A DNA stretch of 64,000 nt from Limimaricola sp027213785. Its GTDB lineage: Bacteria; Pseudomonadota; Alphaproteobacteria; Rhodobacterales; Rhodobacteraceae. Below are positions 59,780 to 64,000 of this stretch, in pieces; position 1 is the first letter of the stretch, and every line of letters starts with the position of its first letter. The translations under genes and the position numbers were made by a program. Location: the NCBI RefSeq assembly GCF_050847355.1, contig NZ_CP193755.1, forward strand, positions 3,038,001 through 3,102,000. The letters are read 5' to 3'. The notes below the pieces were generated by a model. That model saw only the letters and a program-made list of their open reading frames with translations, ran no database searches and was not told the origin of the DNA.

Positions 59780-60607
59780 ATGTCACAGACCCAGCGCCCC
59801 GCCCTGTTCGATCGCCCCGCCCTCGCGCTTCGCCGCGCCCGCGCCGCGCGTGCGCCGGCCCTGTTCCTGCAGGAGGCGGTGGCCGACGACGTCGAGGATA
59901 GGATCGCCGAGGTTAACCGCAGCTTTACCGAGCCGGCGGTGGTGACGCCCTGGCCCGGTCTCTGGGCGCGGCGGCTGCCGGAGGCGAAGATCGTTCCCGA
60001 TGCCGAGATCCTCGATCTCGCCCCCGGCACGCATGACCTGGTGATCCACGCGCTGGCGCTGCACTGGACCGAGGACCCGATCGGCCAGCTGATCCAATGC
60101 GCCCGGGCGCTGCGCCCCGACGGGCTCCTGATCGCGACGCTGTTCGGCGGCGAGACGCTGGCGGATCTGCGCGCGGCGCTGACCGCCGCCGAGACCGCCG
60201 TCACCGGCGGGCTGTCGCCCCGGGTCGCGCCGATGGGCGAGATCCGCGATCTCGGCGCGCTGCTGCAACGCGCCGGGCTGGCGCTGCCGGTGGCCGATGG
60301 CACGCCATTCGACGTCAGCTACGAAACCCCGTTCCACCTGATGCGCGACCTGCGGGCGATGGGCGAGACCAACGCGATGGCGGGCCGCCTGCGCCGTCCC
60401 ACCCGCCGCGCCGTGATGGCCGAGGCGGCGCGGCTCTATGCCGAAAGCAACATGCGCCCCGATGGCCGGGTCGGCGCGCGTTTCGAGGTGATCACCCTGA
60501 CGGGCTGGGCGCCGTCGGCGGACCAGCCGCAGCCGTTGCGCCGCGGCTCGGCGACGCATAGCCTCGAAGAGGCGCTGCGGCGCGCCCGCGACGAAAGCGC
60601 CGATTGA
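59780..60607 (+). CDS. Methyltransferase-like protein with a degenerate SAM-binding motif
   Basis: A 275-residue protein resembling the BioC/NDUFAF5 (SAM-dependent methyltransferase type 11) family. The middle and late motifs are there: LVIHALALHWTEDPIGQLIQ and CARALRPDGLLIATLFGGETL. The N-terminal FDRPALALRRARAARAPALFL also matches. However, where motif I (D-x-G-x-G-x-G) should stand, the sequence reads RSFTEPAVVTPWPGLWARRL, without the glycines. Conserved homologues in this family, as I recall, share that loss, so the protein may have become a non-catalytic or altered-cofactor member. The ATG at 59780 has no strong ribosome-binding site; see the promoter just upstream. Confidence 0.75.
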   Translation: MSQTQRPALFDRPALALRRARAARAPALFLQEAVADDVEDRIAEVNRSFTEPAVVTPWPGLWARRLPEAKIVPDAEILDLAPGTHDLVIHALALHWTEDPIGQLIQCARALRPDGLLIATLFGGETLADLRAALTAAETAVTGGLSPRVAPMGEIRDLGALLQRAGLALPVADGTPFDVSYETPFHLMRDLRAMGETNAMAGRLRRPTRRAVMAEAARLYAESNMRPDGRVGARFEVITLTGWAPSADQPQPLRRGSATHSLEEALRRARDESAD

Positions 60608-60683
60608 CCCGATGGCCGCGGGACCCGATCCCTGCGGCCGAACCTGCCGGCAGCTTGTCGGGACCGCATTTCCGCTACCTTGC

Positions 60684-60701
60684 TTTGAAAACATTCATTA
60701 A
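60684..60701 (+). promoter_or_regulatory. Candidate control site before hemH
   Basis: TTTGAA-AACA-TTCATTAA is a small AT-rich imperfect inverted repeat (GAA/TTC core) 24 bp before the hemH ATG. It loosely resembles an Irr box (TTTAGAA-N3-TTCTAAA), but the match is poor. Confidence 0.25.
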
Positions 60702-60724
60702 CGCCGCAGCCCCGAGGACAGACG

Positions 60725-61774
60725 ATGCTCGACGCGACCCGACCGACCCACGCCCCCGCCGATCACCCGGCGCTGCCGAAATCCCGCGTCGGCATCCTCG
60801 TCGCCAATCTCGGCACCCCTGACGGCACCGATTACCGCTCGATGCGGCGCTACCTGTCCGAGTTCCTTTCCGACCGCCGTGTCGTCGATACCAACCCGTT
60901 GATCTGGCAGCCGATCCTGCAAGGCATCATCCTGTCGAAGCGGCCGCAGAAATCCGGCGCCGCCTACCGCTCGATCTGGAACGAGGAACTGAACGAGAGC
61001 CCGCTCCGGACCATCACCCGCGCCCAGACCGACGCGCTGCGCGCCCGCTTCGAGGCGGAGCATGGCGACGCGGTGCAGGTCGAGTTCTGCATGCGCTACG
61101 GCAATCCCTCGACCAAGTCGGTGGTGCGTCGCATGGTCGAGACCGGCTGCCGCAAGATCCTGTTCTTCCCGCTCTACCCGCAATATGCCGGTGCCACCTC
61201 CGCCACCGCCAACGACGCCTTCTTCAAGGCGCTCTCCAAGGAGAAGTGGCAGCCCACCGCGCGGGTTGTGGACCCCTATTTCGACCGGCCCGACTACATC
61301 GAGGCCCTTGCCAACTCGGTGCGTCGCGCGCATCCCACGCCCGAAAGCCGCCCCGAGGTGCTGGTCTGCTCCTATCACGGCCTGCCCAAGCGCTACCTGC
61401 TGGAGGGCGACCCCTATCACTGCCAGTGCCAGAAGACGACGCGGCTGCTGCGCGACGCGCTGGGGTGGGAGGACACGCGCGTCGTGACCACCTTCCAGTC
61501 GGTCTTCGGCCGCGAGGAATGGCTCAAGCCCTACACGGTCGAGGAGGTGGCGCGGCTCGCCAAGGACGAGGGCGTGCGGAAGATCTCGGTCTGTGCCCCG
61601 GCCTTCTCGGCCGACTGCATCGAGACGCTCGAGGAGATCAACGAGGAGATCCGCGAGAGCTTCGAGCATGCGGGCGGCGAAAGCTTCACCTACATCCCCT
61701 GCCTGAACGAGCACCCCGAGCATATCGACATGCTGGAGCGGGTGATCCGCGAGAACCTCTCCGGCTGGATCTGA
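60725..61774 (+). CDS. hemH: Ferrochelatase
   Basis: HemH inserts iron into protoporphyrin IX, the last step of heme synthesis. The 349-residue protein has VGILVANLGTPDGTDYRSMRRYL, the FFPLYPQYAGATSATANDA segment, catalytic His in LVCSYHGLPKRYLLEGDPYH and the C-terminal SVCAPAFSADCIETLEEI. The ATG at 60725 lies behind CCCGAGGAC. It stands alone between a 117-bp gap and a bidirectional terminator. The protein is soluble or membrane-associated on the cytoplasmic side. Confidence 0.96.
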   Translation: MLDATRPTHAPADHPALPKSRVGILVANLGTPDGTDYRSMRRYLSEFLSDRRVVDTNPLIWQPILQGIILSKRPQKSGAAYRSIWNEELNESPLRTITRAQTDALRARFEAEHGDAVQVEFCMRYGNPSTKSVVRRMVETGCRKILFFPLYPQYAGATSATANDAFFKALSKEKWQPTARVVDPYFDRPDYIEALANSVRRAHPTPESRPEVLVCSYHGLPKRYLLEGDPYHCQCQKTTRLLRDALGWEDTRVVTTFQSVFGREEWLKPYTVEEVARLAKDEGVRKISVCAPAFSADCIETLEEINEEIRESFEHAGGESFTYIPCLNEHPEHIDMLERVIRENLSGWI

Positions 61775-61783
61775 GACACGAAA

Positions 61784-61805
61784 AAGGGGGCCGTGCGGCC
61801 CCCTT
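61784..61805. terminator. Bidirectional terminator between hemH and L,D-transpeptidase
   Basis: AAGGGGGCC (61784-61792)-GTGC-GGCCCCCTT (61797-61805), with AAAAA before it and CCC after. On the minus strand it is followed by TTTTT, so it best serves the transpeptidase gene, and it also ends hemH. Confidence 0.85.
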
Positions 61806-61828
61806 CCCGCATGCGCTGCGGCGCGATT

Positions 61829-62428
61829 TCAGATCAGCATGACCTGCGTGCCGATCTTCGACAGCGAGAACAGCTCGGCGATGTGCTCGTTGTAGAGACC
61901 GATGCAGCCATTCGAGGACCGGCGGCCGATCTTGCGCGTGTCGTGGGTGCCGTGGATGCGGTAATACTGCCAGGTCAGCCACATCGCATGGGTCCCCAGC
62001 GGGCTGTCGGGACCGGCGGGGATGTATTCGGGCCATTCGGGGTTGCGCTGGCGCATCTCGGGCGTCGGACGCCAATCCGGGCCCTCGACCTTCTTGATGA
62101 TCTCGGTGCGGCCGAGGCGGGTGAGATCGGGCGTCAGCGGCACCGAGCTCGGATAGAGCCGGTAGACGCTTTCGTCCTCGCTCCAGAAATGCACGGCCCG
62201 GCTCTGGGTATCGGCGAGGATCGCGCCGTTGCGCAGGTCGGAGAAATAGGGCCGCCAGTCGAGCGAGCGGAAGCTCGAGACGTTGCGGCTCACGGAGGAC
62301 GAGATGTCGCCTTCGATCTCGGTCGAGCCCGACAGGGCGAGCGCGGGGCTGGCCAGCGCGGCCGCGCCCAGCGCGGCAGTTGCGGCGATGAAGCCGCGGC
62401 GGTTCAACGCTTTGGGGTCGTTACCCAT
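61829..62428 (-). CDS. L,D-transpeptidase (YkuD family), Tat-exported
   Basis: A 199-residue periplasmic protein. The N-terminus NRRGFIAATAALGAAALASPALA carries a twin-arginine signal. The YkuD catalytic region HGTHDTRKIGRRSSNGCIGLYN (His-x-Gly ... Ser-x-Gly-Cys) is intact, with Cys as the nucleophile. Such enzymes form 3-3 cross-links or attach lipoproteins to peptidoglycan. The start at 62428 is behind TCTGGAG, which can be closed by a compound hairpin (62437-62467). A CAP-domain lipoprotein is divergent, and a second YkuD enzyme follows beyond it, an envelope-maintenance group. Confidence 0.93.
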   Translation of the reverse strand: MGNDPKALNRRGFIAATAALGAAALASPALALSGSTEIEGDISSSVSRNVSSFRSLDWRPYFSDLRNGAILADTQSRAVHFWSEDESVYRLYPSSVPLTPDLTRLGRTEIIKKVEGPDWRPTPEMRQRNPEWPEYIPAGPDSPLGTHAMWLTWQYYRIHGTHDTRKIGRRSSNGCIGLYNEHIAELFSLSKIGTQVMLI

Positions 62429-62436
62429 GCGAATCT

Positions 62437-62467
62437 CCAGACAGGGGGTGACGTCACCGGAATCTGG
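62437..62467 (-). promoter_or_regulatory. Compound palindrome over the transpeptidase ribosome-binding site
   Basis: A perfect 12-bp palindrome GGTGACGTCACC (62447-62458) is flanked by CCAGA (62437-62441) and TCTGG (62463-62467). In the mRNA, the 3' arm UCUGG covers the UGGAG ribosome-binding site 9-14 nt before the ATG. As DNA it could also be a dimeric-regulator site. Confidence 0.5.
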
Positions 62468-62592
62468 TAGATCGCGATCTCGTGAGGCGCAATTCACGCA
62501 AACGTCAGGGTGGCGGGGCACCGCCGATCTCGTTTGATCTGTCGCTCCAACGCCGCTAATCAGGCGCCTGTTCTCGATCTCACAGGTGACGC

Positions 62593-63102
62593 ATGCAGCG
62601 ACGCGAGCTGATTCTCGGTCTTCTCCTCACCGGCCTTTCGGCCTGCGCCGCGCCCTCGGGCCGGATCGGTCCGGACGGGCTGCCGCTGCCGCAGGTCTAC
62701 CGGATCAAGCCCGAGGACGAGGCGCAGATCCCCTACCGGCTGCTCGATGGCGTCAACACGCTGCGCCGGGCGCGCGGCCTGTCGCAGCTGACGCTCGACG
62801 CGCAGCTCAACGCCGCCGCCGCGACGCATTCGCGCGACATGAGCGTCCAGAACCGGCCTTGGCATTTCGGCTCGGACGGCTCCTCGCCGGTCGACCGGCT
62901 GCGCCGCGTCGGCTTTTCGGGGCGGCTCGTGGGCGAGGCGATTTCCGAGACCTACGAGACCGAGCTCGAAACCCTCGCCGCCTGGATGGAGGAGCCGGCG
63001 ACGCGCGACGTGATCCTCGACCCCGCGGCGACGCGGATGGGCCTCGCCTGGTTCCAGGAACCGGCGGGCAAGATCTGGTGGACCATGGTGCTGGCCGCCT
63101 GA
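62593..63102 (+). CDS. CAP-domain lipoprotein
   Basis: A 169-residue lipoprotein. MQRRELILGLLLTGLSAC has a lipobox with Cys18 as the lipidated residue. The rest is a short CAP/SCP domain: LDAQLNAAAATHSRDMSVQN, PWHFGSDGSSPVDRLRRVGF, VGEAISETYETELETLAAWM and KIWWTMVLAA. Bacterial CAP proteins are exported and often calcium-binding or peptidoglycan-associated, but their biochemistry is poorly known. It is flanked on both sides by minus-strand L,D-transpeptidase genes, which suggests a cell-wall role. The ATG at 62593 starts the signal peptide cleanly. Confidence 0.92.
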   Translation: MQRRELILGLLLTGLSACAAPSGRIGPDGLPLPQVYRIKPEDEAQIPYRLLDGVNTLRRARGLSQLTLDAQLNAAAATHSRDMSVQNRPWHFGSDGSSPVDRLRRVGFSGRLVGEAISETYETELETLAAWMEEPATRDVILDPAATRMGLAWFQEPAGKIWWTMVLAA

Positions 63103-63130
63103 GACGGCGCGCCCGTAGGGGCCGGACAGG

Positions 63131-63155
63131 AAAAAGGGGCGCCGCGGCGCCCCTT
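63131..63155 (-). terminator. Terminator between CAP lipoprotein and second L,D-transpeptidase
   Basis: AAGGGGCGCC (63134-63143)-GC-GGCGCCCCTT (63146-63155). Minus-strand U-tract TTTTT (63135-63131) makes it the transpeptidase terminator. It also blocks the convergent CAP transcript. Confidence 0.85.
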
Positions 63156-63179
63156 CGCATGTTCGGGAGGCCCTCGGCC

Positions 63180-63674
63180 TCAGGCCTTGACGAAGACTGG
63201 CGTATAGTCGCCGACCATCGAATAGATCTCCTCGACCTCGCTGTTCATCACCGCGATGCAGCCGGCGGTCCAGTCCTGCTTGTTCTCGAAGGCCCGGGGC
63301 GTGCCGTGGATGAAGATCTCGCCGCCCGGGCTCTTGCCATGCGCCTCGGCGAAGGCGCGGTCGCGGTCGTTCGGATAGGAGATCCCGACCGACAGGTGAT
63401 AGGCGCTGTTGGGATTGCGGCGGTCGATGATATAGGCGCCCTCCGGCGTCTTGCCGTCGCCCTCGAACTGCTTGTGGCCCACCGGCGCGAAGCCGAGCTG
63501 GAACGGATAGGCCTTCAGCGCCTTGTTGCCATGCATGAGATAGAGCCTGCGCTGCGACTTGAAGGCCATGATCGAGGTCACTTGCGGCCCGTCATAGCTC
63601 AGCACCTTGCGGCCCGAGCACGCCGCGAGAAGCGCCGGCGCGGCGAGGAGGATCTTGCGTCTGTCGATGGTCAT
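63180..63674 (-). CDS. L,D-transpeptidase (YkuD family), lipoprotein
   Basis: A 164-residue lipoprotein: MTIDRRKILLAAPALLAAC ends in a lipobox with Cys19. The YkuD domain carries HGTPRAFENKQDWTAGCIAVMN with the Cys nucleophile. The last His/Arg pattern differs from the first YkuD enzyme (here WTAGCIAV rather than SSNGCIGL), indicating distinct specificity. The ATG at 63672-63674 is preferred over a GTG at 63681-63683, nine bases upstream. It could act at the outer or inner membrane depending on the lipoprotein sorting residues (SGRK at +2 to +5). Confidence 0.9.
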   Translation of the reverse strand: MTIDRRKILLAAPALLAACSGRKVLSYDGPQVTSIMAFKSQRRLYLMHGNKALKAYPFQLGFAPVGHKQFEGDGKTPEGAYIIDRRNPNSAYHLSVGISYPNDRDRAFAEAHGKSPGGEIFIHGTPRAFENKQDWTAGCIAVMNSEVEEIYSMVGDYTPVFVKA

Positions 63675-63716
63675 GCTGCCCACTGTCCCGGTCTGATGCC
63701 GTTTGATTGAAATTAC

Positions 63717-63732
63717 CGGATTCGCGAATCCG
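63717..63732. promoter_or_regulatory. Palindrome with two CcrM methylation sites
   Basis: CGGATTCGCGAATCCG is a perfect 16-bp palindrome containing GATTC and GAATC, both GANTC targets of the cell-cycle methylase CcrM. It lies 43 bp upstream of the L,D-transpeptidase start, in the promoter region. Confidence 0.45.
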
Positions 63733-63761
63733 CGCCTAGGGGGCAGCTTGAGGCGACATCC

Positions 63762-64000
63762 TTAGCGCCGCGTGAATCGTGTCGCCAACTCCACATGCGG
63801 CGACCAGCGGAACTGATCGACCACGGTGACCGGGCCCATCTCGAACCCGTTGTCGATCAGGGTCTTCGCATCGCGCGCGAAACTCGCGGGGCTGCAGGAG
63901 ACCATCGCGATCACGTCGATCCGCGCGGCGGCAAGCTGCGCCACCTGCGCCTGTGCCCCGGCCCGCGGCGGGTCGATCACGGCGGCGTCGAATCGCGCCA
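63762..64000 (-). CDS. C-terminal part of a class I RNA methyltransferase (TrmA/RlmD/RumA type)
   Basis: The C-terminal 79 codons of a gene that continues past the right edge. AAVIDPPRAGAQAQ (the SAM-linked D-P-P-R-x-G motif) and MVSCSPASFARDAKTLI (the S-C-x-P catalytic Cys region) are diagnostic of the uracil-5-methyltransferase family that modifies tRNA or 23S rRNA. VDQFRWSPHVELATRFTRR is the usual family ending (F-P-x-T-x-H-V-E-x-V type). Which RNA it modifies is not readable from this portion. Confidence 0.9.
   Translation of the reverse strand, partial: ARFDAAVIDPPRAGAQAQVAQLAAARIDVIAMVSCSPASFARDAKTLIDNGFEMGPVTVVDQFRWSPHVELATRFTRR

Noticed and set aside
60684..60701. Irr or FNR box before hemH as a firm site
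   Set aside because: The match to either consensus is too poor; kept only as a low-confidence feature.

Overview
The window is one continuous, gene-dense piece of a high-GC alphaproteobacterial chromosome. Gene order and family types point to the Rhodobacteraceae/Paracoccaceae (Roseobacter-Rhodobacter group). Examples are rnd-kdsD-lptC-lptA-lptB-hpf-ptsN, rimP-nusA-ylxR-infB, dnaK-dnaJ, gltD-x-gltB, and the galU-linked glycosyltransferase genes. This placement is from memory of family and gene-order patterns, not from a search. I see no phage genes, insertion sequences, CRISPR array, rRNA or replication origin. There is one tRNA gene, tRNA-Leu(CAG).

Layout. 1-9.7 kb (minus strand): start of an exported protein cut by the window edge, queG, a glutathione S-transferase, mtgA, then glutamate synthase (gltD, an exported protein of unknown function, gltB) behind a control region packed with nested inverted repeats. 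9.8-11.7 kb: uppP and an NDUFA9-like NAD-binding protein. 11.8-16.8 kb (plus): tRNA-Leu with a clear promoter, RNase D, and the Kdo/LPS-export cluster kdsD-lptCAB followed by hpf and ptsN, without rpoN between lptB and hpf. 16.8-26 kb (minus): two surface-glycan operons. The first is galU-GT4-GT2-GT14-sulfotransferase and the second is cysQ-kdsB-GT2. CysQ removes PAP, the by-product of sulfotransferases, so the two operons fit together. 26-28.2 kb: an orphan ABC-2 permease, an SH3-domain exported protein and alkB. 28.4-32.4 kb (plus): dnaK (RpoH-like promoter), dnaJ and radC.

32.4-37.9 kb (minus): a PstS-like/OmpA fusion, an unrecognised exported protein and secA. 38-40.8 kb (plus): a parvulin, argJ, mutT and a 46-residue orphan protein with its own terminator. 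40.8-46.9 kb (minus): a small P-loop kinase-like protein and rimP-nusA-ylxR-infB, preceded by a promoter, a candidate antiterminator and a textbook intrinsic terminator just before the rimP ribosome-binding site. 47-50 kb: GST, DUF2165 membrane protein, dps (with a GGAAC-N16-CGTT promoter) and an exported protein ending in about 90 residues of 11-residue Glu/Arg repeats. 50-55.5 kb (minus): a four-gene peptide-type ABC importer. 55.6-64 kb: pip, ubiG, the comF-grxC-nitrilase-marR operon, a methyltransferase-like protein with a degenerate SAM site, hemH, two YkuD L,D-transpeptidases flanking a CAP-domain lipoprotein, and the end of an RNA methyltransferase.

Most of the window is housekeeping. 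The strongest candidates for new biology are the rimP-nusA leader attenuator, the exported Glu/Arg hendecad-repeat protein, the nested inverted repeats upstream of gltD, the 46-residue orphan gene, and several start regions where RNA hairpins or very short leaders appear to control translation. All promoters, hairpins and functions are read by eye from sequence and known family motifs.
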